A DNA stretch of 64,000 nt from Oligoflexus sp. (GCF_035712445.1 NZ_DASTAT010000056.1:1-64000); one strand, 5' to 3'; numbered from the stretch's first letter, positions 35,047-45,848 are shown. Translations and numbers: made by a program. Notes: generated from the sequence alone by a model not told the origin.

Positions 35047-36976
35047 TGCTTGTGGCCTCGGCTGCTGCAGGTTTTTTATCGACCTGATGGATATCCTTGT
35101 TGGCGGCTGCGAGTGCAGCTTTTTCATTTTTCAGACGCCAGTACGCTTCGATAATCTTGCCCGCAACCGGAGCTGCGGAACGACCACCCCCACCGACCAT
35201 ATCGTTCTGACTGACGATGGCCACCGCGATTTCCGCGTTTTCCACCGGAGAAAAGGCTGCGAACATCGCATGCTCTTTCCAGTTCATGGACACGTCCGCC
35301 TGGTTGCGGTTTTTCTTCAAACTGACGACCTGGACCGAGCCGGTCTTACCGGCGACCGTGGTGCCCGGCACATTCGCATTTTTACCCGTGCCTTTGGGAT
35401 CCATGACCACCGCCATCAGAACATTGCGGAGGATCTGGAAGGTTTCCGGTTTGATCTCGGCGACCTTGCGTATCAGTTCCGGCTGATGCTCGTAAACGGT
35501 CTCGCCCACATGGTTGGTCACGCGGTTCACGACATAGGGCCGGAAGACCTTGCCGCCGTTGGCAATCACGGCATAAAGGTTCGCCATCTGCACCGGCGTG
35601 ATCAAATCGTAGCCCTGACCGATCGAGATGTTCGGCGTATCCCCCGCGGCCCAGGGGAAGCGATGCACCAGCATCTTCCAGGCCGAGGTCGGAATCAAAC
35701 CGGGGCGTTCCATGTTGAGCTTAATGCCAAGGGGCTGCCCCAGGCCCAGGGCCTTGGCGTATTTGGCAATGCGATCGACGCCGAGTTCCACGCCGACCTG
35801 ATAGAAGTAAACGTCACAGGATTTCATCATCGCGAGCTGCAGGTTCACCGTGCCATGACCACGGCGTTCGTGGCAGTAAAAGCGGCGATTTCCCAGCGTG
35901 AAATGACCTGGGCAATGATAGGTCTTATAAGGATCGACCACATGCTCTTCCAAAGCGGCCATGGCCACGACCGGCTTATACACTGATCCCGGAGGGAATT
36001 CCCCGCCTGTGGTTTTATCGAGCAGGGGTTTGAAAGGGTTTTCGGTCAGGCGGCGCCAGTCTTCACCAGACAGTCCGCTTTGCATTGCGCGGGGATCAAA
36101 ACCAGGCTCGCTGAGCGCAGCCAGGATCTCACCATTCTGCGGGTTCAGGACAACGACCGCTCCGTTTTTACCGGCAAAGGCTTCGCGTGCGGCTTTTTGC
36201 AGTTCCTTATCCATGGTCAGTTCAAGGTCGGAGCCGGGAATGGCCGCGACGCTCGGATACTGCCAGCCGTTTTCTTCAAACGACTGCGTCTGCCGGCCGA
36301 AGGCATCGACCTGAATCAGTCGGTATCCACGGCGTCCGCGCAGGTATTTTTCCCAGCGGGCTTCCAGGCCCTGCTTGCCGATCAGATCGCCCAAAAGATA
36401 GGGGTTGTCCGGGTTCTGAGTATTCAGCGTGTCCATGGCTTTCGGATCGATTTCCCGCAGATACCCGATCACATGCGGCGGCACATCCGGGCCATAGTCC
36501 CGGCGCGGCGAGGTGCGGACTTCGATGCCGGGCAAAAAGATCTTGTTGGCTTCGATGATGGACACTTCATGCTGCGAAAGATTCCGCTTCAGCGTGATCG
36601 GCAAAAACTTGGGCTGGCCCTGGGCCATTTCCAGGCGATGCTCGAAGCGTGCGGTCGGCACATGCAGAAGGCGCGCCAGGACCTTGAAGGTCGTATCCCG
36701 ATCGGAAACATACTGGGGGATAAATACGAGGTCAAAAAAGGGCGAGTTGCCCAGCATCACGTCGCCGTTGCGATCGTAAATAATCCCGCGGGGCGCCGGG
36801 ATCTCGATGCGGCGCACACGGTTGCGCTCGGAGATATCCTTATAATATTCCCCTTTATAGATCTGGACGTACCAAAGGCGGAATAAAAGGCCGCTGATCA
36901 CGCCAAGGATCGCGATACTCGCCCACATGAAGCGGGATTCGATCAGCAGACTTTCCTGTTTATGTATGCGGGTCAT
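35021..36976 (-). CDS. mrdA: penicillin-binding protein 2 (elongasome transpeptidase)
   Basis: 651 residues. A single membrane anchor lies near 17-37, followed by a non-catalytic pedestal (APRGIIYDRNG at 61-71) and the transpeptidase domain with S331-x-x-K334 (PGSVYKPV), S386-C-D and K544-T-G. It crosslinks peptidoglycan for cell elongation with RodA. The C-terminal tail is Lys/Ala/Glu-rich. The start overlaps the mreD stop by four bases. The order mreB-mreC-mreD-mrdA-rodA is the classical shape operon. Confidence 0.96.
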   Translation of the reverse strand: MTRIHKQESLLIESRFMWASIAILGVISGLLFRLWYVQIYKGEYYKDISERNRVRRIEIPAPRGIIYDRNGDVMLGNSPFFDLVFIPQYVSDRDTTFKVLARLLHVPTARFEHRLEMAQGQPKFLPITLKRNLSQHEVSIIEANKIFLPGIEVRTSPRRDYGPDVPPHVIGYLREIDPKAMDTLNTQNPDNPYLLGDLIGKQGLEARWEKYLRGRRGYRLIQVDAFGRQTQSFEENGWQYPSVAAIPGSDLELTMDKELQKAAREAFAGKNGAVVVLNPQNGEILAALSEPGFDPRAMQSGLSGEDWRRLTENPFKPLLDKTTGGEFPPGSVYKPVVAMAALEEHVVDPYKTYHCPGHFTLGNRRFYCHERRGHGTVNLQLAMMKSCDVYFYQVGVELGVDRIAKYAKALGLGQPLGIKLNMERPGLIPTSAWKMLVHRFPWAAGDTPNISIGQGYDLITPVQMANLYAVIANGGKVFRPYVVNRVTNHVGETVYEHQPELIRKVAEIKPETFQILRNVLMAVVMDPKGTGKNANVPGTTVAGKTGSVQVVSLKKNRNQADVSMNWKEHAMFAAFSPVENAEIAVAIVSQNDMVGGGGRSAAPVAGKIIEAYWRLKNEKAALAAANKDIHQVDKKPAAAEATSNEKQEKTF

Positions 36977-37542
36977 TGCGGTACCGGCTCCTCGGCATCA
37001 ATCGTCATCCATTCGCGGGAAAGGTACATGCCGTAGCTGACAGTCACGAAAAAGCGGACGACCTGCTGCGCTATGTAAGTGGGCTGATGGAGTGAGGCCG
37101 TTTGCAGAAAGTTAATCACAAACACTTCGAAGAGTATGACCCAGAGCGAAGCCAGGGCATACGACACAAGCCATGGCGTTTTGTAGCGCCAGGACAGAGC
37201 GGGACGGACCAGGGAAATGACATTGGCCAAAATCCAGTAGGCGCAGAGATAAAGTCCAGCGGGTGCCGCCAGACGGGTTTCCAGTATCATGGCGCCGACC
37301 AGGGCCAGAATATGCGCCTGCAGCGGTCTTTGCCGGATAAACGTGATCACGAGCCAGGGCGTGATGAGATCCAGATAGCCGAGCGAGCCCAAAAGATAAG
37401 GCAGGATCGTGATCTGAATAAAGCCGATGATCAAAAGAAAGACGACATCCTTGGTCAGGCTGCCGGTGTTGGGGCGCGGTCGCCACCGTCTCATGGTGCG
37501 ACGCATCCGGGTCAAGGCATCACGGCGCTCGAGGATGTCCAT
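36973..37542 (-). CDS. mreD: rod shape-determining protein MreD
   Basis: 189 residues with about five membrane helices (IIGFIQITILPYLLGSLGYLDLITPWLVITF and others) after a basic N-terminus (RRTMRRWRPRP). MreD is an inner-membrane part of the MreBCD complex. It starts two bases after the mreC stop, with AAGGGTGG upstream, and overlaps mrdA by four bases. Assignment rests on topology, length and its place between mreC and mrdA, because MreD sequences are poorly conserved. Confidence 0.9.
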   Translation of the reverse strand: MDILERRDALTRMRRTMRRWRPRPNTGSLTKDVVFLLIIGFIQITILPYLLGSLGYLDLITPWLVITFIRQRPLQAHILALVGAMILETRLAAPAGLYLCAYWILANVISLVRPALSWRYKTPWLVSYALASLWVILFEVFVINFLQTASLHQPTYIAQQVVRFFVTVSYGMYLSREWMTIDAEEPVPQ

Positions 37543-37544
37543 GT

Positions 37545-38432
37545 TCAGCCACCCTTTTGCTCATCAAATGGTTTGTCCAGCCACGACTCGCCGGCTGTTT
37601 CGATAATTTTCTGGAGTTCCTGATCATGATTTTCCAGAACGATCACTTCCTCGATCCGATCGAAATCAGTCCAGGGTTCCACAGTGATGGTCTGGGAAAT
37701 ATTATCGGATTCATAGCTGATACGCACGACTTTACCCACGGGCAGGCCTTTCGCAAAACCGCCGATGATGCCCGAGGTGATGAGAGTATCCCCGATCCGC
37801 ACTTCCGCCCGGCGATTCAGCTTTAAAAGAGCATGCGTATCCGCGCCCTTCAGCACGCCGCGGACGCGGGTTCTTTGCAGGAGCACGTCCAGGTTGAAGT
37901 TGGCGTCGACCAAAAGATGCACGTCGGCAAATTTCTGTCCGGTCCGAATCACGCGGCCGACCACGCCTTCCGCGGTGACGACGGGCATGCCCACTTTCAC
38001 GCCATCACGCTTGCCCTTGCTCACGCGCAGCGTTTTGAAACTCGGATAACTGCGCGCGCCGATCACTTCCGCGACCAGATGCGCCCCTTGAAAATGCTGG
38101 GTGAAACCTAAGAGGTTTCTAAGACGGGCGATCTCCTGCAGCTTATCTTCATAATCGAGGAGTTTGGTCTTCAGAACCGCGACGTCCGATTTCAGCTGCG
38201 TGTTTTCCTTGGCCACGCCGGTCAGGGCAAAATAATGATTCCAGACCCGACCGACAAAGCCGCTGCCGTTATCCCAGACATATTCAAAGGGATAAAGAAT
38301 TTCCTGCGCCACGAGCGTCAGTGTCGATCCTGTGCTCCAGGGATTCAGAGCTGAAGAAAAGAAGACGAAGGGCGACAGAAGCGATGCCACCAGGACTAAC
38401 CGCCAAAAAAATCTGGCCTTGCTTTTCGCCAT
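37545..38432 (-). CDS. mreC: rod shape-determining protein MreC
   Basis: 295 residues. A membrane anchor lies near the N-terminus, followed by a coiled coil (LKSDVAVLKTKLLDYEDKL) and a periplasmic beta domain with VIGARSYPSFKTLRVSKGKRDGVKVGMPVV and SGIIGGFAKGLPVGKV, as in MreC. It links MreB filaments to PBP2. The ATG at 38432 has GGAG nine bases upstream; a GTG two codons earlier is also possible. A hairpin lies between it and mreB. Confidence 0.93.
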   Translation of the reverse strand: MAKSKARFFWRLVLVASLLSPFVFFSSALNPWSTGSTLTLVAQEILYPFEYVWDNGSGFVGRVWNHYFALTGVAKENTQLKSDVAVLKTKLLDYEDKLQEIARLRNLLGFTQHFQGAHLVAEVIGARSYPSFKTLRVSKGKRDGVKVGMPVVTAEGVVGRVIRTGQKFADVHLLVDANFNLDVLLQRTRVRGVLKGADTHALLKLNRRAEVRIGDTLITSGIIGGFAKGLPVGKVVRISYESDNISQTITVEPWTDFDRIEEVIVLENHDQELQKIIETAGESWLDKPFDEQKGG

Positions 38433-38489
38433 GGACACAAACTCCAGGATCGCGTCGGCCCCGAGGGGGCAGGCATGGAAAACGTGGGT

Positions 38490-38521
38490 GAAGGAAAGGC
38501 TCAGGGGAAGCCCACTGAGCC
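38490..38521 (-). terminator. attenuator/terminator hairpin between mreB and mreC
   Basis: On the minus strand, a 7-bp stem GGCTCAG/CTGAGCC with a ten-base loop is followed by TTTCCTTC, within the 132-base mreB-mreC gap. It would lower transcription of mreCD-mrdA-rodA relative to mreB. Confidence 0.5.
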
Positions 38522-38564
38522 GTACATTGACTAAAAGTCAGTCATAAATGAGGAAGAACCGTGC

Positions 38565-39602
<1,038 letters not shown>

Positions 39603-39646
39603 CTATCTCCTGTTTCCTAATAAACGATTTCTGTCTGCAGCTTATT

Positions 39647-39675
39647 ATTAAAGCACGTTCTTGCGCATCCTCCAA
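39647..39675 (-). promoter_or_regulatory. candidate promoter of the mreB operon
   Basis: On the minus strand, TTGGAG (39675-39670), a 17-base spacer and TTTAAT (39652-39647) lie about 48 bases before the mreB start. The rest of the 39600-39938 gap shows no gene; the ATG at 39846 in the parvulin frame has no ribosome site. Confidence 0.4.
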
Positions 39676-39938
39676 ACAAAGAAAGGGCCTGACCTGAAAA
39701 TTTTCGAGATCGTCGGAACCAGCGCTGTCTTCGCCCCGAGACGATCACGTGGGTCTTCAGAATTTGCCACTGCTTTGGGCAGAGGAATGCAGTCACGGAG
39801 AAGCCACAAAATCCTTGCAATCCATCTTAACGGCGCTCTCTGACTATGGTAAAGGTAGTAGCTTATCTAGTGCGCATGGGTAAATTGCGTCAAAAAGTAC
39901 AGAATCAACTCTCAGCGTTGGGGAAAAAGGGGTCTAGG

Positions 39939-41531
39939 ATGCTTAAGTGGAAGAGAACGACGGACTTGGACGCCAAGTCGCTTACGAAGTCTTGGCAGTC
40001 TTATACCGTTTTGATTTTGGCCATGGGGGCCATGCTATTCTTTGGCGTGTGCCAGCCTCATGAAGGCGGGTTCATGCCTCCGAGTGGCGCCGCTGCCTCC
40101 GTGGACGGCATCAAAATCAGTTCGCTCGACTTCCGTCGTTTGCACAGCAATATGACAAACCAGTACCAGCAGCAGTTTCGGGACCAATTCGATCCGGTCG
40201 CGATGGGTATTTCCCAGCGTGTGGTCGATCAGCTGGTGGATTCCACGGTCCTTTATGTCGAAGCTACAAAAAACGGCATCTATGCCACCGACGATGAAAT
40301 CGAAAAACTGATCGTCGAAGGCGAATATTTCAAGAACGAGAAGGGCGTCTTCGATCCCGAGCTGTTCAAGCGTTACCTGAAAAGCCAGGCGCATACCGAA
40401 GCGAGCTTCACCGAAGAAATCCGCAAAAACCTGGTCGTGAATAAATTCCGGAGCCTTCTGTCGAGCACCTACCGTCCTTCGGAAAAATTCGCGGAGATCA
40501 ACTATCTGATCGACGAATCCAAGGTGAACGTCGAGTACCTGCGCCTGGATCCGAACACCATCCCGGTGAAGATCGACCAGGCGGAGATCGACAAGTTCAT
40601 GAAGGAAGGCGGCGAAGCCAAGGTCAAGGAATACTACGAGAAAAATCAGAGCGAATTTAACCAGGACAAGAAGGTCAAGGCTCGCCATATTCTGATTGGC
40701 TACAAGGAAGCCCGTGCGGCGGCCGGTGAGGCGGCGAAACGCACGAAGGACGAAGCCAGGGCCCTGGCGCAGAAAGTGGCGGCGGAAGCCAAGGCCAAGA
40801 GCGGTGAATTCGCCAAGCTGGCGGAAAAATACACGGACGATCCGAGCGGCAAAACCAAGGGTGGCGATCTCGGCTTCTTCAAAAAAGATCAGATGGTCAA
40901 GGAATTCTCGGACGTGGCCTTCGCCATGCAGCCGGGCGCCGTGAGCGATGTGGTCGAATCGCCCTTCGGTTTCCATATCATCAAGGTGGATACCGTCCAG
41001 GAAGCCAAGTCGGTTTCGTTGGCTGAAGCTCAAAAAGAGATCGCGGAAAAGCTGATTGCACGCGACAGAAAACCAGCTATCCTGGCGGAAAAAGTCAAAG
41101 CTCTGCAGGCTGCTCTGAAGGAAGGCAAAGGTCAGGAGCTGATGCAGGAACTCGGCGTCTCGTGGAAAGAAACGGGCGATTTTAACCTCGGCTCCCGCGT
41201 GATCCCCGGTGGACTCGGCTCGGACAAGTCGGTTCGGCAGGCGATCGCCGGTCTGAAGAACCCAGGGGACATCAGCCCCGAAGCCGTCAACGTGAATGGA
41301 GTGCAGTATATTCTGCGTCTGAAGTCGAAAACTCCCGCCGATCCGGCTAAGCTGGATGAAGCGAAGCGCAAGGAGCTGGTCGAAGGCGCCAAGTTCATGG
41401 AGTCGTATCCGCTCTTCAATAGTATGACCACGCAGATTCGTAAGAAATACGAAAACGATGGAAAAATTTATAAGAATCCGCAATTTGTCCAGTACGATGC
41501 TTTGCTGAACAGCAAGACACCAACTGAGTAA
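39939..41531 (+). CDS. membrane-anchored parvulin-type peptidyl-prolyl isomerase (PpiD/SurA-like)
   Basis: 530 residues from the ATG at 39939, which follows AAGGGG; an upstream in-frame ATG at 39846 has no ribosome site. One membrane helix lies near 22-38 (TVLILAMGAMLFFGVCQP), then a SurA/PpiD-type N-terminal chaperone domain (DGIKISSLDF onward) and a rotamase domain (KARHILIGY, then KTKGGDLGFFKKDQMVKEF and SPFGFHIIKVD). The anchor and chaperone arrangement fit folding of envelope proteins in the periplasm. The C-terminal 170 residues are helical. It stands between mreB (divergent) and an NAD kinase. Confidence 0.9.
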   Translation: MLKWKRTTDLDAKSLTKSWQSYTVLILAMGAMLFFGVCQPHEGGFMPPSGAAASVDGIKISSLDFRRLHSNMTNQYQQQFRDQFDPVAMGISQRVVDQLVDSTVLYVEATKNGIYATDDEIEKLIVEGEYFKNEKGVFDPELFKRYLKSQAHTEASFTEEIRKNLVVNKFRSLLSSTYRPSEKFAEINYLIDESKVNVEYLRLDPNTIPVKIDQAEIDKFMKEGGEAKVKEYYEKNQSEFNQDKKVKARHILIGYKEARAAAGEAAKRTKDEARALAQKVAAEAKAKSGEFAKLAEKYTDDPSGKTKGGDLGFFKKDQMVKEFSDVAFAMQPGAVSDVVESPFGFHIIKVDTVQEAKSVSLAEAQKEIAEKLIARDRKPAILAEKVKALQAALKEGKGQELMQELGVSWKETGDFNLGSRVIPGGLGSDKSVRQAIAGLKNPGDISPEAVNVNGVQYILRLKSKTPADPAKLDEAKRKELVEGAKFMESYPLFNSMTTQIRKKYENDGKIYKNPQFVQYDALLNSKTPTE

Positions 41532-41544
41532 CATAGTTCCGACG

Positions 41545-41606
41545 GAAGCTCTGTGGTATCCTGTCAAAAAGTCTCAGACAGATGCTGCGGAGCTTTTTGT
41601 ATTTCA
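41545..41606 (+). terminator. possible terminator after the parvulin gene
   Basis: AAGCTC and GAGCTT can pair around an inner CTGTC/GACAG stem, and TTTTTGTATTTC follows. The loop is long, so the call is tentative. Confidence 0.3.
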
Positions 41607-41618
41607 AGCGAGTCGCCC

Positions 41619-42500
41619 ATGACCAGCGCTTTGATCATTCGAAAACCGACGAATCTGGAGCAGCATCAGCTGCTTCAAGCGCAAAGCCTTGTGGCGGCGA
41701 CGGATCCAGCCTATTTGCAGCTGGTGACGCGCGCTCATGATGAACATTACGCCTGCCTCGCTCTTTTAAAAGAGAGCCTTCTGAAGCATAAAATCACCTT
41801 CCAGGAAGCCACGCGCGGCGATCACTGGCCCCAGGGTGACTTTGATGTGGTCATCGCCCTTGGGGGTGATGGTACCTTGATCACCGCCAGCTACGGACTC
41901 CGACCCGGATATCCTTTGATCGGGATCCGCTCGTCCTCGGCCAGCGTCGGGTTTCTTTGCGCCGGTGATCAGAGCAATGTGGGTGATGTGATACGGCGCT
42001 ATGTGGAAGGTCGTCTCATGTATGTCGAACGGAAACGTCTCAGCGCGCAGATTGCCCGCGCCGCGGGACCTCAGGAATCCATTCCGACTCCCGCTCTGAA
42101 TGACTTTCTCTTTGCCGCCGCCAGCCCGGCTGCGACCACGCGCTATCACATCGGTTTTCAGGGGCGCGTCGAGTCCCATCGTTCCAGCGGCATCTGGATT
42201 GCCACGGCGACCGGCAGCACGGCTGCGATCGGTGCAGCCGGCGGCGTGCCGATGGATGCCGGTGATCAGCATCTGCAATTTCTGGTACGCGAGCTTTATC
42301 ATCGCAAAGAGGAAGGGCTCGTGATCACCCATGGCTTTGCCGACCCGGCCCATGATGATTTTTGGATCGAAAATCACTGTCCGGCCGCGATTCTCGCGCT
42401 CGATGGCGAAAAGCAGGTCATCAAAATCAATTTCGGAGATGTGATTCGCTTCACGCATGCCGAGCCGGTTCGCGTCGCCGTGCGTCCCAATTCGGATTGA
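41619..42500 (+). CDS. nadK: NAD kinase (NadK family)
   Basis: 293 residues. The signature GGDGTL lies at 82-87, followed by GYPLIGIRSSSASVGFL and LNDFLFA, which takes the place of the usual NE motif. A Gly/Ser-rich block (GIWIATATGSTAAIGAAGG) takes the place of the substrate-binding TPTGSTAY motif. NAD kinase makes NADP from NAD and ATP in the cytoplasm. The sequence is rather divergent from E. coli NadK, so a related diacylglycerol-kinase-fold function is a small alternative. The ATG at 41619 gives the expected length. Confidence 0.82.
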   Translation: MTSALIIRKPTNLEQHQLLQAQSLVAATDPAYLQLVTRAHDEHYACLALLKESLLKHKITFQEATRGDHWPQGDFDVVIALGGDGTLITASYGLRPGYPLIGIRSSSASVGFLCAGDQSNVGDVIRRYVEGRLMYVERKRLSAQIARAAGPQESIPTPALNDFLFAAASPAATTRYHIGFQGRVESHRSSGIWIATATGSTAAIGAAGGVPMDAGDQHLQFLVRELYHRKEEGLVITHGFADPAHDDFWIENHCPAAILALDGEKQVIKINFGDVIRFTHAEPVRVAVRPNSD

Positions 42501-42533
42501 TTCGGTTATACTCATGGGAGGGAGGACCCTGTC

Positions 42534-43013
42534 ATGAGATTCCGTCACGTCGTGATCCTGTTTGGATTGTTCTTCATTGCCTGTAAAACCACATCCGAGG
42601 AAGCGCCGCGGCCCGCCGCCCCGATCCCAGCAGTTCAGTCTGAAGAGACGACTCCTTCTGTGGAGCCATCCCCCGCGTTGCAATCCACGCCCAATCTGGT
42701 CACACCCGGTTCCGATGAAGTCCTGATTCGCCGAGGTCCGGGCGCACGCTGTCCCAATGCGGTGGAACTGGATGAAATCGAGCAGGCCGTCCAGACTTTG
42801 GGGCGCGATACGATCAACCTCGTCGACGGGGATTTGAAGAACCTGCGTAAAACCAGTTCGCGAAACGATCGCGACGGTATCAGTTCCTGCTGCAACCAAC
42901 TTGAGCAGCTGGCCCAGGACGTCGAGATCATGAATGAAGACAAGGCTGCGGCGACGCCTTACACGCAAAGGATTCGAAGCCTCACCCTTCAGCTTTGCCC
43001 ACCTGCGGAATGA
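42534..43013 (+). CDS. lipoprotein, unknown function
   Basis: 159 residues. A strong ribosome site (GGGAGGGAGG) precedes the ATG. The signal peptide ends in the lipobox FIAC (C17). A Pro/Glu/Ser-rich spacer of about 45 residues leads to a small helical domain with four cysteines (GARCPNAVELDEIEQAV, SSCCNQLEQLAQDV, LQLCPP). No family recognised. Its last 32 bases overlap the 3' end of the convergent hybrid kinase gene. Confidence 0.72.
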   Translation: MRFRHVVILFGLFFIACKTTSEEAPRPAAPIPAVQSEETTPSVEPSPALQSTPNLVTPGSDEVLIRRGPGARCPNAVELDEIEQAVQTLGRDTINLVDGDLKNLRKTSSRNDRDGISSCCNQLEQLAQDVEIMNEDKAAATPYTQRIRSLTLQLCPPAE

Positions 43014-45807
43014 TGCCCCTATGCTGCATCAGTTGATGCAGCATCGTAATCAGGGCATCCCGGTTGACCGGCTTGGTGATGTGCTGGGTGAAGCCTTTAT
43101 CCAGGCATTGCTGCCGCTGTTCTTTCAGGGCGTGGGCCGTCAGGGCGATGACCGGCAGCTGATAGCCAAGCCTTCGGATCTCGGCAATCGCCTCGAAGCC
43201 ATCCATGATCGGCATCTGAATATCCATCAGCACCACATCATAGGTTTTCGTCTGGATCTTCTCGATGGCTTCACGCCCATGATTCGCAAGCTCCGCTTCA
43301 CAGCCCGCCATCTTCAGAAAGCGCTGCACCACGATTTGATTGTCCAAAGAATCTTCGACCAGAAGGAGCTTCAGCCCGTCAATGCGCAAGCTTTGAGCGG
43401 GTATGGGCGACGCTGCGGGTCGCGCCATGACCTTTGGAGAGCTTTGAAAGACCACCTTGGTCGTCACGCCCGGATCTATGGTGATGGTGAAGGTGCTGCC
43501 CTGTCCCGGCAGGCTCGAAGTGAGTTCCAGATCCCCGCCGAGCCCGGCCGCCAATTTTTTCGAGAGCGTGAGTCCCAGCCCAGTGCCACCGAATTTCCGA
43601 GTCGTGGAAACGTCGGCCTGGCTGAAGGGACGGAAAAGTTTTCGGGCCTGCTCGGCTGAGATGCCCGGCCCGGTGTCGGTCACGACAAAGGCCAGCAGCA
43701 TTTTGCCGGAAGGGTGGCGTACGTTTTTAACGGTGACTTCGATGGACCCGCGTTCGGTGAACTTCAACGCATTGCCAACGATATTCATCAGGATCTGTCT
43801 CAGGCGCAGAGGATCGGTTTGAATGGTCGCGGGGATCGGTCCATCCGCCGAGACGATCAGGTTGATGCCTTTTTCCAGAGCCTGCAGATGCAGAAGGGTC
43901 GTGATGTCGGTCAGGATTTCCTCGATCGGGACTTCCTGCTTTTCAAAATCAAGTTTGCCCGCCTCGACTTTGGATAGATCAAGGACATCGTTGATGATGT
44001 TGGAGAGCAGCTCGCCATTGCGCGTCACAGCGCTCACATAATTCGTGCGTTCCGCCTCGCTCAGCCCCTGACTCACAAGAAGTTCAGAATAACCCAGGAT
44101 GGCCCCAAGGGGCGTACGAATTTCATGGGACATATTTGCCAGAAAGGCGCTTTTTGCAGCGTTGGCGGCATCGGCAGCTTCCTTCGCGATCCGCAGGTTC
44201 TGTTCATAGGACCTTTGATCGGTGATATCGGCCAGCACCGTGATCACACCACGGAGCCGGCCGGAACTTTCATTGATGTCCGGAATGCAGATGACCTCGC
44301 AAAGCCTCGGCTTCTGGCCCGAGAACTCATATTCAAAGGTCAGCTTCCGCTCCGACGTCCCCGTGAATAAAGGCTGCATTCGGGCCTCGACATCCGCCCC
44401 CAGCACATCGCCTATGGAACGACTATGCACAGCGTCCTTGACAAGATTCTGCCACTGCAGCCAGGTTTCATTGGCAAAGAGCGTATTCTGATACTGATCG
44501 AAATAAATGATGCCATCGGGGAGAGCATCGGTGATGGTGCGAATTTGATTCGCGCTATGCCGCAGCTCTTCGGTCTGCTCGGCCACCTGACGCTTGAGTT
44601 CCTGTTCGCTGAGTCGTGTCTTGTCCTCGGCCTGCTGACGCTTGACAAAAAGCGCGAGGCGAATCGTGAGATCCTCCAGAACCTCGCTTATTTTTTTATC
44701 AGCCGCCTTGGGGTGCGAAGTGAGAAATTCAATCAGACCCACGCGATCCGCATCAAGATTCACTCGCAGCTGCAGATGGTGAACGAGCAGGGAAGCCTCG
44801 GCACGGCAGACCTGCACCAGCTCGGTGGCTTCGGGTTTCAATAAGGGATTCGTGCGCTGCGAATAAGAAGCGGCGAATTCCTGGATGATGGGATCATCCG
44901 TGTGCCATGTGTCTTCCAAACGGAAAGGGCCGGCATCGGGTGATCCGCTCCATACGGCTCCAAACTCCCAGCCCATGCCCCGGCAGATGATATGGATGAA
45001 CTGATGAAATGCTTCATCCACCGCGTCAGCGTCCACAAGAGCCTTGGTGACTTCCAGCTGGGTGGATTGCAGGGCTTCCGCCATAAGGCGTTCGCTGGCA
45101 TCGTGAATGAAGATGCCGAAGACGAGGTCATCGTCCGCTTCCACCAGCGTGGTTTTGATATCCGTTGAAATCTCCTGCCCGTTCTTGAGGAGCAGCTGCA
45201 GACGATTGATTCCGGTCAGCATCTGACCCGGGCTGCGCGTTGGATCCTGAAGCCTTGAGGGGATGAATTTTTCAATGAAGCGGGCTCCCAAGAGTTCGTC
45301 CTGGCGCCAACCGGTCAGCTGCAACAGCTGCGCGTTGCAGAAGGTGATGCGGCCGTCCTGGTCCACGGCGACGAAAGCATCCATGGCCGAGTTCAGGATC
45401 GTGCGATAACGCTGCTCGGCTCGTTCGAGCTGGTCTATGCTGGGAAAAGCCAGGGCTTTGGGAATCAGGAAGTAAAGGGCGATAGCTGTGGCGAGGGACA
45501 CGAAGGCGGTCAGGGCTTTGATCAAGCCTTGCACGGCGTAGTAAGGCTGCCAGACCGTAAGGATCTCGATCATGTGTGTCAGGCCGCAGGCGGTGATAAA
45601 GAGCGCGAACAGAACAAAGATCCAATTGAACTTGAGGTCACGCCTTTTCCGCACCAGGGTCAGCAGCAGAAAAGGAATGGCAAGGTAGGCAAAGCCGATG
45701 AACGCATCGGACAGGACATTCAACCAAAGGATATCTGGACGCCAGAGATAGCAGTGTCCGTGAGGCATGAAAAAATCCGAGGCCAGGAAATTTCGAATCA
45801 ATTCCAT
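42982..45807 (-). CDS. ethylene-receptor-type hybrid sensor histidine kinase
   Basis: 941 residues from the ATG at 45807. Residues 15-118 match the ethylene-binding domain of plant ETR1 and cyanobacterial receptors: PHGHCYLW, SDAFIGFAYLAIP with D34 and Y41, and the copper ligands C74 and H78 in CGLTHMI, over three membrane helices. Then come a PAS domain (about 125-240), a GAF-like segment (250-395), a second PAS (415-535), HisKA with H561 (NMSHEIRTPL), HATPase (TDTGPGIS, GGTGLGLTLS), and a receiver with D862 (LMDIQMPIMDG). It should autophosphorylate and pass phosphate to its own receiver. A GTG start at 45861 is also open and would overlap the neighbouring gene. Confidence 0.9.
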   Translation of the reverse strand: MELIRNFLASDFFMPHGHCYLWRPDILWLNVLSDAFIGFAYLAIPFLLLTLVRKRRDLKFNWIFVLFALFITACGLTHMIEILTVWQPYYAVQGLIKALTAFVSLATAIALYFLIPKALAFPSIDQLERAEQRYRTILNSAMDAFVAVDQDGRITFCNAQLLQLTGWRQDELLGARFIEKFIPSRLQDPTRSPGQMLTGINRLQLLLKNGQEISTDIKTTLVEADDDLVFGIFIHDASERLMAEALQSTQLEVTKALVDADAVDEAFHQFIHIICRGMGWEFGAVWSGSPDAGPFRLEDTWHTDDPIIQEFAASYSQRTNPLLKPEATELVQVCRAEASLLVHHLQLRVNLDADRVGLIEFLTSHPKAADKKISEVLEDLTIRLALFVKRQQAEDKTRLSEQELKRQVAEQTEELRHSANQIRTITDALPDGIIYFDQYQNTLFANETWLQWQNLVKDAVHSRSIGDVLGADVEARMQPLFTGTSERKLTFEYEFSGQKPRLCEVICIPDINESSGRLRGVITVLADITDQRSYEQNLRIAKEAADAANAAKSAFLANMSHEIRTPLGAILGYSELLVSQGLSEAERTNYVSAVTRNGELLSNIINDVLDLSKVEAGKLDFEKQEVPIEEILTDITTLLHLQALEKGINLIVSADGPIPATIQTDPLRLRQILMNIVGNALKFTERGSIEVTVKNVRHPSGKMLLAFVVTDTGPGISAEQARKLFRPFSQADVSTTRKFGGTGLGLTLSKKLAAGLGGDLELTSSLPGQGSTFTITIDPGVTTKVVFQSSPKVMARPAASPIPAQSLRIDGLKLLLVEDSLDNQIVVQRFLKMAGCEAELANHGREAIEKIQTKTYDVVLMDIQMPIMDGFEAIAEIRRLGYQLPVIALTAHALKEQRQQCLDKGFTQHITKPVNRDALITMLHQLMQHRGIIPQVGKAEG

Positions 45808-45848
45808 GACGGACGCATCTCCGATAGTTACGGACTTCCGAATCAGAC

